The position numbers and the translations under genes were made by a program. Of a stretch of DNA of 64,000 nt, positions 46,593-54,883 are shown piece after piece (position 1 is the first letter of the stretch; each line of letters opens with the position of its first letter). This stretch comes from Flavobacterium sp. 123 (GTDB lineage Bacteria > Bacteroidota > Bacteroidia > Flavobacteriales > Flavobacteriaceae): assembly GCF_003634825.1 (NCBI RefSeq), contig NZ_RBXD01000001.1:1696501-1760500 (forward strand), in the 5' to 3' direction. The notes under the pieces were generated by a model. The model was given only the letters and a program-made list of their open reading frames with translations, ran no database searches and was not told where the DNA came from.

Positions 46593-46779
46593 AATATCTT
46601 TTTATAATTAAGAAAGTTATGGCTATTGAAAACAACCATGCCGAAAATAAATAGATATATATGATTGGAAAACCAAAAAGCGGTTTTGAACTATCAAATA
46701 AAAGCAAAAGCGGAATGTTCAATGCTAATAACATCAGCATTGAGAGAATAACCAACTTTTGTTCATGTCTCTTTTTCAT
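46585..46779 (-). CDS. Small two-helix membrane protein coupled to the symporter-kinase
   Basis: A 64-residue protein (start MKKRHEQKLV at 46779; an upstream in-frame Met at 46797 adds 6 residues). It has a basic N-terminus and two hydrophobic helices (about 10-27 and 37-57), ending KRYYD. It overlaps the kinase start by 8 bases, so the two are translationally coupled. Small two-helix proteins accompany some sodium/solute symporters, and this may be an accessory subunit of the kinase's symporter part. I do not recognise a named family. Confidence 0.7.
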   Translation of the reverse strand: MKKRHEQKLVILSMLMLLALNIPLLLLFDSSKPLFGFPIIYIYLFSAWLFSIAITFLIIKRYYD

Positions 46780-46848
46780 AATAATAAAAATACACAAACG
46801 CTGCCAATTTTGACAGCGATTGTATATAGTGTAAGGTTAACTAATTTT

Positions 46849-47073
46849 TTATTCTTTACTGTCGTAATCACCCATTAGGGAATAGTATCCGAAGATTCCT
46901 AAACCGGCAACAATTAATGGAGTAAGTACAAATAGTATAATAATTCCGAAAACTAAATCGTCTTGTTTTCCAGATGCAAATTTTGGTAATCCAAAAGTGA
47001 ATATACAAAAGTAGGCAGCTGCAAGTGCTAAAGCGATCCATACTAATCCTAAAGCTCTTTTTAATTGATTCAT
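46849..47073 (-). CDS. Small two-helix membrane protein next to the MHS transporter
   Basis: A 74-residue protein with helices at about 8-30 and 40-65 and an acidic tail (MGDYDSKE). It lies 12 bases downstream of the MHS transporter gene. I recall similar small proteins paired with MHS transporters in Bacteroidota (DUF6814-like), but the function is unknown. A role in transporter stability or assembly is only a guess. Confidence 0.7.
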   Translation of the reverse strand: MNQLKRALGLVWIALALAAAYFCIFTFGLPKFASGKQDDLVFGIIILFVLTPLIVAGLGIFGYYSLMGDYDSKE

Positions 47074-47085
47074 AGCTATATATTT

Positions 47086-48870
47086 TTAAATGTGATTGTT
47101 TTTATCTCTGTTTTTAATGTAAACCATACCCACTACTAAACTCACTGATGCAATAACTATAGGGTACCAAAGTCCTTCTAAATAGAATTCAGATTCACCA
47201 GCAGTTTTTGCAGTTGTTACAAAATAAGTTGAGATTGCAGGAAGTAATCCACCGAATATACCGTTACCTACATGGTAAGGTAAAGACATTGATGTGTATC
47301 TAATTTTTACAGGGAACATTTCAACTAAGAACGCAGCAATAGGACCGTAAACCATAGTTACAAATATAACTTGAACAAAAATTAAGAATATTAAAGACCA
47401 TCTTGTGTCAGAAGGGATGTTTTTCACCACAGCAACATTTGGTTTTTCACTGATTCCGTTAATGTGTGATTTGTCTTTAGCTAATCCACTAGTAAATTGG
47501 TTCAGCGCTAAAGCTTGAAGTGTATCAACTTTTGCAGGAGCTTCATCTTTTTTAAGATCATTTTTAACTTTAACGGCATTATGAACAATTGCTCCTAATT
47601 TGTCTTTGGAATCAAATTTAATCCAAACCTCATTTTTCGCATTTGCTTTACTGTCAAAATCAAGTGATTTAGCTAGGTATAAAGTATCCGTTTTAGTGTA
47701 ATGAAATTTAGCTTCGTTGCTATATAAAGAGTCTGATTTTTGATCAATGAAAATTCTAGTTTTCACGATGCTAGGATCTGCTTTATCTGCTTCGGTTTTG
47801 ATAGTTGCTACTGGTCCACCTATTGTTTTACAACTGTCAATTACCATAGTAACGCCACTTTCTTTCATTGCTTTACCATCTGCTAAATGAAACATTTGTC
47901 TGTAAATAGGTCTGTATGCAAGAACCGCAATAAGCATACCTGCCATCATGATATATTTTCTACCTAATTTATCACTTAACCAACCAAATACAATAAAAAA
48001 TGGGGTTCCTAATAACAATGCTATTCCTAATAAGCTATCCACTTGAGAAGAGTCAACAGACATTACTGTTTTCATGAAACTCATCGCGTAGAATTGTCCT
48101 GTGTACCAAACTACACCTTGTCCCATTGTTGCTCCAAATAAAGCAAGCAAAACAAATTTTAAATTGTAACGGTGTCCAAAACTTTCTTTTAATGGATTTG
48201 TACTTGTTTTTCCTTCTGATTTAGCTTTGGCAAAAACGGGAGATTCATCCATGTTTTTTCTAATCAAATAGGAAACACCTACCATGATGATAGATACCCA
48301 GAACGGAACTCTCCATCCCCAAGCATCAAATTCTTCAGGAGTAAGTACATTTCTAGTGGCAAGGATTACCATCAAGGAAATAAATAAACCAACTGTTGCA
48401 GTAGTTTGAATCCATGAAGTCCAATATCCTCTTTGTCCTACTGGAGCATGTTCTGCAACATAAGTAGCAGCTCCTCCATATTCTCCACCAAGAGCAAGTC
48501 CTTGAAGCATTCTTAAAATTAAAACCAGTAATGGTGCAAAAAATCCAATGGTTTCATAACTCGGAATACAACCTATCAGGAAAGTAGCTCCACCCATTAA
48601 TAATAAAGTTACCATGAAAGTATATTTTCTACCAATTAAGTCACCTAATCTTCCAAAGAAAAGTGCTCCAAAAGGACGAACTACAAATCCAACCGCAAAG
48701 GTTGCTAAGGTTGCTAAAAATGCAGCTGTTGGATTGTCAGCTGGGAAAAATTTAGTTGATATTACTACGGCTAAACTTCCAAAAATATAGAAATCATACC
48801 ACTCAATCATTGTACCCATTGAGGATGCGGAAATTACTTTCCAAATACCTTTTGTTGATCTGTTACTCAT
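47086..48870 (-). CDS. MHS-family MFS transporter with a large soluble insert
   Basis: The 594-residue inner-membrane protein has metabolite:H+ symporter features: MGTMIEWYDFYIFGSLAV (18-35), the GRLGDLIGRKYTF loop (73-85), MLQGLALGGEYGGAATYVAE (121-140) and GWLSDKLGRKY (297-306). Family members (KgtP, ProP, ShiA and related carboxylate carriers) are about 430-450 residues long. The extra length is a hydrophilic insert of about 160 residues (327-489) in a loop of the C-terminal half, rich in Lys/Asp/Ser and beta-like segments. The last helices then resume at WSLIFLIFVQVIF. Context points to a monocarboxylate substrate such as acetate or propionate. The transport direction and the role of the insert are unknown. 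Confidence 0.85.
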   Translation of the reverse strand: MSNRSTKGIWKVISASSMGTMIEWYDFYIFGSLAVVISTKFFPADNPTAAFLATLATFAVGFVVRPFGALFFGRLGDLIGRKYTFMVTLLLMGGATFLIGCIPSYETIGFFAPLLVLILRMLQGLALGGEYGGAATYVAEHAPVGQRGYWTSWIQTTATVGLFISLMVILATRNVLTPEEFDAWGWRVPFWVSIIMVGVSYLIRKNMDESPVFAKAKSEGKTSTNPLKESFGHRYNLKFVLLALFGATMGQGVVWYTGQFYAMSFMKTVMSVDSSQVDSLLGIALLLGTPFFIVFGWLSDKLGRKYIMMAGMLIAVLAYRPIYRQMFHLADGKAMKESGVTMVIDSCKTIGGPVATIKTEADKADPSIVKTRIFIDQKSDSLYSNEAKFHYTKTDTLYLAKSLDFDSKANAKNEVWIKFDSKDKLGAIVHNAVKVKNDLKKDEAPAKVDTLQALALNQFTSGLAKDKSHINGISEKPNVAVVKNIPSDTRWSLIFLIFVQVIFVTMVYGPIAAFLVEMFPVKIRYTSMSLPYHVGNGIFGGLLPAISTYFVTTAKTAGESEFYLEGLWYPIVIASVSLVVGMVYIKNRDKNNHI

Positions 48871-48898
48871 ATTTGTTGTTTTTTAAATAATTATTTTA

Positions 48899-50167
48899 TT
48901 AAAAGGAATAGACGCATGAAACCATAGCTCTGAAATTACCAACGTCTTTTTTGTTTGTTGTTGCTTTTCCAAATAGATCTGCATCACCCCAAGTGGCAGC
49001 AGTATATTCTAATTCAGGAGAAACTCTAAATTTGTTTTTCTTGAAATCTATTCTTCCAGAAGCTCTCCATACATTATCAACAACTCTAGATCCGCCCGCA
49101 GCATTTGTACCTCTCATGTAAATAGTGGCTAATGAAGTTGCAGCAGTACCAGCGCCATTGTTTTTTGTTGTTCCAAAGAAGAAACCTGGAGCAATTGATT
49201 TGCCATTGCTAGCAATATCCACCCAAAAAGAAGTCGTTTTAGTAGGGTCGTAGGATTGAATTCCTGCTACAGTAGTTCCTGTAAATCCACCTAACATTAC
49301 TAAGTTGTTTAAATTTCCACCTGAAATTCCGTATGCTTTTATAGAAACTTTATCATTTGAATATTTTGCATATCCAAAAACAGAAGAACTATTTATTTTT
49401 TCTTTTGTAACCAAAGTATTTGCTGCATTAACCGTAAGTGGTTGTAATGATTTGTATTCTGCGCCAATACCCATTAATAGATTTTTTCCTTTGTATTGAA
49501 TTTGTCCATTAAGTGATGGTAAAGAAGAATTTATAGATGCTGAATTTTGTGAACCTGGACCAGGAGCGGTAAATTCACGTTCTTTGTAAGCCGTAAGTGT
49601 AAGAGAAACTTCTTTGCTTAACATTTGTTTTAATTTTACTTGAGTTGCCCAGCCAAAAGGATTGAACATAATTCCAGTATTGAAATTTGCAACACCTGGA
49701 AAAACCTCAGGGATAAATGTTGGATACCAAGTTTGTCCCATTGTCAAAGAAGTTTTTGACCATTCTAAATTTACATAAGAATGTCTCAATCTGAATAATC
49801 CAATAGAAGAACCTTCTACGTTGCCAAAAAAATCGCCCTCTAATACTGCCGAAGTTTTTGCACCCCAAACATTAGGGCCTTTTGCTTTAACTCCTAATCG
49901 AGAAGTTACAGAAAGAAAATTGGATTGTCCTGTTGCATTAATATCTTTTCCGTTAGTATCTAATACTTCGTCTGAAGGATATAGGTTTAATTGACCTTCA
50001 CGAACAGTTGCGGATTTTCTAGTATCCCAAATGTAATCGGTTCTTACAAAACCGTAAAGACTTATGTCCCATTCTTTTTCTGGTGTTACCGGAGTTGGTG
50101 CCGGTGTTTGAGAATATCCTTTTAGAGAAGCAAGTCCGACTAAAAGAATAAAATAACATTTTTTCAT
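48899..50167 (-). CDS. Outer-membrane porin-like beta-barrel
   Basis: The 422-residue exported protein has a signal peptide ending at KGYSQ (residue 20) and a short Pro/Thr linker. Alternating amphipathic strands follow (FVRTDYIWDTRKSA, LEGDFFGN, FRLRHSYVNLEW) and the terminal residue is Phe (VYSF), as barrel-assembly signals require. It resembles DcaP-type porins. Placed 28 bases upstream of the MHS transporter gene, it likely gives the outer-membrane entry for the same small carboxylates. The family name is tentative; the barrel nature is well supported. Confidence 0.75.
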   Translation of the reverse strand: MKKCYFILLVGLASLKGYSQTPAPTPVTPEKEWDISLYGFVRTDYIWDTRKSATVREGQLNLYPSDEVLDTNGKDINATGQSNFLSVTSRLGVKAKGPNVWGAKTSAVLEGDFFGNVEGSSIGLFRLRHSYVNLEWSKTSLTMGQTWYPTFIPEVFPGVANFNTGIMFNPFGWATQVKLKQMLSKEVSLTLTAYKEREFTAPGPGSQNSASINSSLPSLNGQIQYKGKNLLMGIGAEYKSLQPLTVNAANTLVTKEKINSSSVFGYAKYSNDKVSIKAYGISGGNLNNLVMLGGFTGTTVAGIQSYDPTKTTSFWVDIASNGKSIAPGFFFGTTKNNGAGTAATSLATIYMRGTNAAGGSRVVDNVWRASGRIDFKKNKFRVSPELEYTAATWGDADLFGKATTNKKDVGNFRAMVSCVYSF

Positions 50168-50275
50168 AAGTAAAATAGAGTTTGGTTAGTAAAAATGGTT
50201 GGTTTTAATACTGCCAAATTCCAATTTTTTATCAGTAAAAAAAATTTATGTATATATAAATGTAAAATGATATAG

Positions 50276-50695
50276 TTAATCCTTAAATCTTTCCCATTTT
50301 ATAAGCATAAACTTATCACCTAGCTCTGTAATAATCATTCCTGCTCCAGATAATAATGACTTGTTTTTTAAATATTCTACAAGCTCTAAATGACTAAAAA
50401 TCTTATAAGTAGGATGGTAATCTGCGTGAGAAGGTTTCTTGATATTAAACATCTTTACCCAGTTGCTAATTGTTACGTGGGAAACACCTATAATCCGTTC
50501 AATTTCCCTATAACTTAAACCTTCTAAATACAGTTGTAAGGCTTTAGTAACATAATAATCATCTATCTTTTTTCCTATTTTATTAACTGTGAAAAAATAG
50601 TTGCATTTTTTGCATAAATACCTTTGTTTGTTGTTGATTACGCCACTTTTTATGATATGATTATTTTGGCATTTTGGGCAAGATAAAATTTCCAT
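50276..50695 (-). CDS. Stand-alone IS1 InsA-like zinc-ribbon/HTH protein
   Basis: The 139-residue protein starts MEILSCPKCQ (50695; the frame extends 12 residues further but loses similarity). Residues 5-34 form a CxxC...CxxC zinc ribbon (CPKC and CKKC), followed by an HTH (YREIERIIGVSHVTISNWVKMF) as in IS1 InsA and the N-terminus of related transposases. No InsB/DDE catalytic part follows, and the 50-residue tail (SHLELVEYLKNKSLLSGAGMI) is not from IS1. It lies 108 bases upstream of the porin gene on the same strand. A domesticated DNA-binding regulator is likely; a decayed IS remnant is the alternative. Confidence 0.7.
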   Translation of the reverse strand: MEILSCPKCQNNHIIKSGVINNKQRYLCKKCNYFFTVNKIGKKIDDYYVTKALQLYLEGLSYREIERIIGVSHVTISNWVKMFNIKKPSHADYHPTYKIFSHLELVEYLKNKSLLSGAGMIITELGDKFMLIKWERFKD

Positions 50696-50741
50696 ATATA
50701 TAAATTTTGCATAAATATAGTAATTTAGCAAATATCTTTAT

Positions 50742-50778
50742 CGTAATTTCGTAAAAAAAATCAAATAAAATTACGAAA
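50742..50778. promoter_or_regulatory. Nested inverted repeats upstream of the InsA-like gene
   Basis: CGTAATTT (50742) and TTTCGTAA (50747) overlap and are mirrored exactly by AAATTACG (50768) and TTACGAAA (50771). The whole 37-base structure lies 47 bases before the InsA-like start. InsA binds IS ends and regulates itself, so this could be its operator. Confidence 0.4.
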
Positions 50779-51285
50779 GCCTTATTTTTATTGATAAATT
50801 TATGAATGTTTCATAAATATAAGCGTTTTAAAAGATTAGTATTGTTGTTTGTGCGAGGATATTGCAAATAACTATTTATTTCTTGAATTATAACCAAGTA
50901 AGAAGAATTAATGTCAATTTTTAAATTTTCGTTTTAAAATAATATATTGGATCTGAATCTTTCATAACTGTTGATACATTAAAATATAGATTAACAGATG
51001 TAAGAAAAAAATACAAACTAAACAAATTATTTTTTTAGGGAACGAGAACGAGAACTTGCCGATCAACTATGATTTAATGTTTAAAATAGAATTAAATTTC
51101 ACAAACGCCATGTACTAATGATAATTCGTAAACATATTACATCATAAAAGCAGCGACACGAATCTAATTTTATTGCAAAAGAATACGTGTGAATTTTATC
51201 ATTAAAGAGGATTACAAGAAAAATTTATGGATATGAGGACGTTATTAGTTTATCTAAAAAGTGATGGATTCCTATGCATATAATC
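50779..51285. other. Intergenic region between the secreted-protein operon and the InsA-like gene
   Basis: About 500 AT-rich bases without a gene. A perfect 9-bp hairpin with a 3-base loop (ATTTATGAA-tgt-TTCATAAAT, 50798-50818) is the only clear structure. A short GAACGA-type direct repeat occurs near 51040-51055. No strong terminator for the - strand operon ending at 51286 is visible. Confidence 0.4.
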
Positions 51286-53001
51286 TTAACGTACTTTAAC
51301 CAAAGTAAGAATTCTATTTTTAAGTGTTATTTTCCCTGAATCACAACTCCATCTAACATCTATGTTTTGACCTAATGCGACAGTTGCTATTGCTTGTAAT
51401 GAAATATCTACCGTATTTATAGTACTAGATCTCATTCTCGTTGAATTTGCAATTAACGCACCATTTTGATATAAACTAAATGAGGCGAGGGCACTTCCAA
51501 GCAATGAGGTGTAAAAATTTCCAGAAACAATTGACTCATCAAAAGATGCAATTGTAATACTTCCTGTTTTTGTCCCTATATCTCCATAAATAGTTGAACT
51601 TCCAGTGTTAGAAACAACTCCTCCATTACTAAAGATGGCAAAAGAAGATATTAAATCCCAATTAATTACAGAAGAACTTCCCGAATTAGTCACATTAGAA
51701 GTTGATATACTAATAGCACCCGATTTAATAGCTAACAACTTTCCTTCTAAGAAACATCCTGCTGCCAAATCAACTGCACCACTATTTGAAATTAAACTTC
51801 CTTTAATATTTGCATTTGCACCAATTGCTATTGCACCCTCTGCTATCCAAAAAACATTTGAAGAAGTAGCTCCATTTGTCAAAATAATTTTAACGTCTGC
51901 TCCCATACTCAAAGCAGCTCCAAATTTAAAAATATAGGTTCCAGCTCCATCTAAAGTAATTATAACACCAGCAGCAACAGTACCTGCACTAGCTCCATCA
52001 GTATAAATTCCTGGTGTAAACGTTCTAGTTGCAATAACTGCATCAATAGTTACAGCAGAAGAAGTTAATGCTATTAAATTATTGTAAACAGTGAGTACAT
52101 CAGTGGCAGCTTGTGAAGTTCTATCACTTGGATCTATATTATATTGAGCATTAAAAGTAACGAAATAAGTACCTCCTAACCCTGATACTAAAGACATTCC
52201 AGGTACTACTTCATCTGAAGTAGCCCTAGTAGTTATTTCTTCCGAACTATTAACTGAATAGTACTTATCAGAATTTGCTAAAACAAAAGCTGTTGTCGCA
52301 ATTTGTTCCGTATTTGTTGACGGGCTTGCGGTTGGTGCCATAGCTAATCCTGATAAAGTTGGAGAATCTGACAAAACAACTTTACTATTTCCCGTTGTTG
52401 CAATTTCCTCTACAGACCCTTCTCCCGAAGTCGTTCTTCCTAAAATAGTATTAGACATCACATTCTGAATTTTAGAATAAGTCACGTTAGCATCTGAAAT
52501 TTTACTTGTAATTACGGCATTATTTGAAATATCTGCTGTGATTATTGTTCCGTCATTTATCATTGAACTAATCACTTTATTAGTACCAATGGTACTTACT
52601 CCTGCATTATCTATCGTAACATCACCACTTAAAGTTACAGCTGTTGCTTTTCCATAAGCATTTCCTAGCAAAATATTTTTTTCTGCTAGATTCGAAATCA
52701 AAAGGCCAGTCCAAGAATTTTTAACCCAAACCACTATTTCAGAGCCACTTGAAAGCGAACAATCCGAACACCAAAGCATTAAACCTTCTGATGGATTATT
52801 AATTAAATCTCTTTGGACTTTGGTCATTCGAGGAAGTAAAAATCCTTTGGTTGTACTTTCAATTTCTAAAACAGCATTATCATTTATAGAATTGGAGTTA
52901 TCTCCGATTTTCTGCACTATTTGTGCTGAGATATCATTGGTGAAAAACCAAAGTAAAGCGATATAAAAAAATGTTTTAGAAAATGAATTAATATGCATCA
53001 T
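51286..53001 (-). CDS. Secreted protein with permuted DUF3494 (ice-binding-like) domain inside a C1q/TNF-like jelly roll
   Basis: The product (571 residues from MMHINSF at 53001, chosen because a signal peptide ending at ISAQ follows) is exported. Residues 28-75 share the AVLEIESTTKGFLLPRMT module with the next gene. A tail-fibre-like TASPSTNTEQIATTAFV stretch is near 224-240. A C1q/TNF-like strand region (about 246-290, SDEVVPGMSLVSGLGGTYFV) is interrupted by sequence like the second half of DUF3494 (293-436: AATDVLTVYNNLIAL, FTPGIYT, TNGATSSNVFWIAEGAIAIG). The DUF3494 first half follows (447-499: LISSFAIFSNGGVVSNTGSSTIYGDIG). The jelly roll then resumes (SLYQNGALIANSTR to LKNRILTLVKV). Ice binding or surface adhesion is possible. 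The longer frame to 53055 overlaps the upstream gene. No T9SS tail is seen. Confidence 0.72.
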   Translation of the reverse strand: MMHINSFSKTFFYIALLWFFTNDISAQIVQKIGDNSNSINDNAVLEIESTTKGFLLPRMTKVQRDLINNPSEGLMLWCSDCSLSSGSEIVVWVKNSWTGLLISNLAEKNILLGNAYGKATAVTLSGDVTIDNAGVSTIGTNKVISSMINDGTIITADISNNAVITSKISDANVTYSKIQNVMSNTILGRTTSGEGSVEEIATTGNSKVVLSDSPTLSGLAMAPTASPSTNTEQIATTAFVLANSDKYYSVNSSEEITTRATSDEVVPGMSLVSGLGGTYFVTFNAQYNIDPSDRTSQAATDVLTVYNNLIALTSSAVTIDAVIATRTFTPGIYTDGASAGTVAAGVIITLDGAGTYIFKFGAALSMGADVKIILTNGATSSNVFWIAEGAIAIGANANIKGSLISNSGAVDLAAGCFLEGKLLAIKSGAISISTSNVTNSGSSSVINWDLISSFAIFSNGGVVSNTGSSTIYGDIGTKTGSITIASFDESIVSGNFYTSLLGSALASFSLYQNGALIANSTRMRSSTINTVDISLQAIATVALGQNIDVRWSCDSGKITLKNRILTLVKVR

Positions 53002-53026
53002 TATTTTGAAATATACTTCGAAAAAA

Positions 53027-54031
53027 TTAATCAATGATATACCAATCTGTACCATTAGATTGTACTCGCATTGTTTTTGGATAATCCAAAGAAGAAATAG
53101 CTGTACTTTCTGTAAGTTTTAAAGCTGGACTTATGGTCAATAAATTAGCTGTCTCATCTGTTTTACGAATTACATAAATTTTCCCACTAGTAGATGACGC
53201 TGAAGGTAATGTCAATTGAAAAGGTCCTGAATTATTATTACATAAAATAGTATAATCGGAAATTGTAGCAGTATAACTTGCTATTATTGTGCTTATAGCA
53301 TTAAAAGTAGAATAGACGTCAACATAGGTTTTTACTGCTTTTACAGAAGGATATTTAATATCCGAAGTTTGGTCGGTTTTTATATCTATTGATTTATTGG
53401 TTTTGTCTTCTTTTGTATCTAATGCTGTTTGTGTAGCCGTAGAAATTGGTTTTAATAAATCTGTTGTATTATCAACATTACCCAAACCAACCATTGTGGC
53501 TGTAATTCCCGAAACTGTTCCTGTGAATGTTGGTGAAGCTAACGGTGCTTTTAAAGTCAAATCACTATTACTTGATTTTGTATCTAATGCTGTTTGCGTA
53601 GCCGTAGAAATTGGTTTTAGTAAATCTGTTGTATTATCAACATTACCCAAACCAACCATTATGGCTGTAATTCCCGAAACTGTTCCTGTGAATGTTGGTG
53701 AAGCTAACGGTGCTTTTAAAGCCAATGCTTCATTATCTGCTAAAGTAGTCCATTTACTTCCTTTCCAAATTTGCAAACCAACTAAGGAACCATCTGTTAT
53801 AAATACTACCAAACCTTCTGGGAGACTAGTACCCATGGTTGTCTGATTTGCAGCTGTCATTCGAGGAGGTAAAAATCCTTTGGTCGTGCTTTCTAATTCT
53901 AAAACTGCCTTAGGATTAATTGTAAACGAATTAGATCCAATTTTTTGCACAATTTGAGCAGAAACATCTGTAATTGAGAAACCTAGTAGAATAAGTACTA
54001 CTATAATTTTCGAAATTTTTTTGTAATTCAT
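53027..54031 (-). CDS. Secreted protein with tandem tail-fibre-like repeats
   Basis: The 334-residue exported protein (signal ending DVSAQ, residue 26) begins with the same AVLELESTTKGFLPPRMT module as its neighbours. It then has two near-identical 55-residue repeats (LKAPLASPTFTGTVSGIT, then VGLGNVDNTTDLLKPIS) that look like phage tail-fibre stalk repeats. The C-terminal 85 residues (SDYTILCNNNSGPFQLTLPS to WYIID) are shared with the protein encoded upstream at 54056. It is probably a surface-exposed trimeric stalk or adhesin. No catalytic motif is visible. It is 26 bases from the ice-binding-like gene and 25 from the upstream gene, so all are one operon. Confidence 0.7.
   Translation of the reverse strand: MNYKKISKIIVVLILLGFSITDVSAQIVQKIGSNSFTINPKAVLELESTTKGFLPPRMTAANQTTMGTSLPEGLVVFITDGSLVGLQIWKGSKWTTLADNEALALKAPLASPTFTGTVSGITAIMVGLGNVDNTTDLLKPISTATQTALDTKSSNSDLTLKAPLASPTFTGTVSGITATMVGLGNVDNTTDLLKPISTATQTALDTKEDKTNKSIDIKTDQTSDIKYPSVKAVKTYVDVYSTFNAISTIIASYTATISDYTILCNNNSGPFQLTLPSASSTSGKIYVIRKTDETANLLTISPALKLTESTAISSLDYPKTMRVQSNGTDWYIID
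53411..53721. repeat. Two direct repeats of about 145 bp, period 165 bp, inside a coding gene
   Basis: Bases 53411-53556 and 53576-53721 are almost identical, differing at a handful of positions. The unit encodes the 55-residue tail-fibre-like repeat of the - strand protein. The near-identity at DNA level suggests recent duplication or ongoing recombination. Confidence 0.85.
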
Positions 54032-54055
54032 ATTATTTTATATTATTAATTGAGG

Positions 54056-54850
54056 TTAGTTGATAACATACCAGACTTTTCCGTCTGATTGTATCTTAAA
54101 TGTTTTTGGGTAATTTAATTGTGAAATGGTATTATTTTTTGATAATTGTATTGGTGGATTTATATTTAATTCATTTGAAGTTTCATCTATTTTATTAATA
54201 ACATATACTTTACCTGGACAGCTACCTACCACTGGTAAATTGATTGTAAATGCTCTCATTTCATTATCACATAAAATGGTATAATCGGTTTCGAGAAGAT
54301 TATAATCATTAGATATTAAGACAATTGCATGTATTGACTGATTGCCATCTAATTTTTGAATGGCTTGAATAATAGTATCATCAACAGTTATTTTTCCTAC
54401 TCCACTTTTATATCCAGTTAGTATTTTTGAAATAACTGCGCCATTATCTATACTAATCACTCCCGAATTACTAAGGAATGCTTCTCCAGAAACCTGAAAC
54501 TCTTTAGCCACACCCTCACTGTTCCCAATGAAAATGGCTCCAGATGATAGATTATTTATGGCTGGAACGCCTCCATTATCTCCAACTAAAATCCAAATAG
54601 GATTCGATTTTGTTCCTATATTAATTTCGATTGCCTGTAGTGTAGTATTATATAACATCAAAGCATTAGCTGGATTTTTAATTAAATCCCGTTCATCCGA
54701 AGTCATTCTAGGAATCAACAATCCTTTGGCTTTAGAATCAATATCTAAAACCGAAGATTCATCAGGTTTTTTGGTGCCAATGCCTATTTGAGCAACTACA
54801 AAACTAGATTGCAGTATTGTTAATAATATCAAATAATTATATATTTTCAT
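54056..54850 (-). CDS. Secreted protein paralogous to the tail-fibre-like protein
   Basis: The product (264 residues from MKIYNYLILLTILQSS at 54850, which gives a proper signal peptide ending VVAQ) has the N-terminal module SSVLDIDSKAKGLLIPRMTSDERDLIKNPANALMLYN. Its C-terminal domain TDYTILCDNEMRAFTINLP...YPKTFKIQSDGKVWYVIN is shared with the next gene. The middle (AIFIGNSEGVAKEFQVSGEAF) lacks the stalk repeats. It looks like a short version of the same surface protein. Function is unknown. A start at 54880 in the same frame is possible but places ten residues before the signal. Confidence 0.68.
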   Translation of the reverse strand: MKIYNYLILLTILQSSFVVAQIGIGTKKPDESSVLDIDSKAKGLLIPRMTSDERDLIKNPANALMLYNTTLQAIEINIGTKSNPIWILVGDNGGVPAINNLSSGAIFIGNSEGVAKEFQVSGEAFLSNSGVISIDNGAVISKILTGYKSGVGKITVDDTIIQAIQKLDGNQSIHAIVLISNDYNLLETDYTILCDNEMRAFTINLPVVGSCPGKVYVINKIDETSNELNINPPIQLSKNNTISQLNYPKTFKIQSDGKVWYVIN

Positions 54851-54883
54851 TTTTTTTAAGATCGATTTATCAAAAATCAAAAT

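Noticed and set aside
50276..50695. A complete IS1-type insertion sequence.
   Set aside because: There is no InsB/DDE frame, no paired terminal repeats around the gene and no target duplication.
53411..53721. Direct repeats that could suggest a CRISPR array.
   Set aside because: Only two units of about 145 bp, inside a coding frame, with no short spacers and no cas genes.
53397..53846. A 149-codon open frame on the + strand across the repeat region.
   Set aside because: It is the antisense shadow of the duplicated tail-fibre-like repeat in the - strand gene, which has a signal peptide and matching paralogues.
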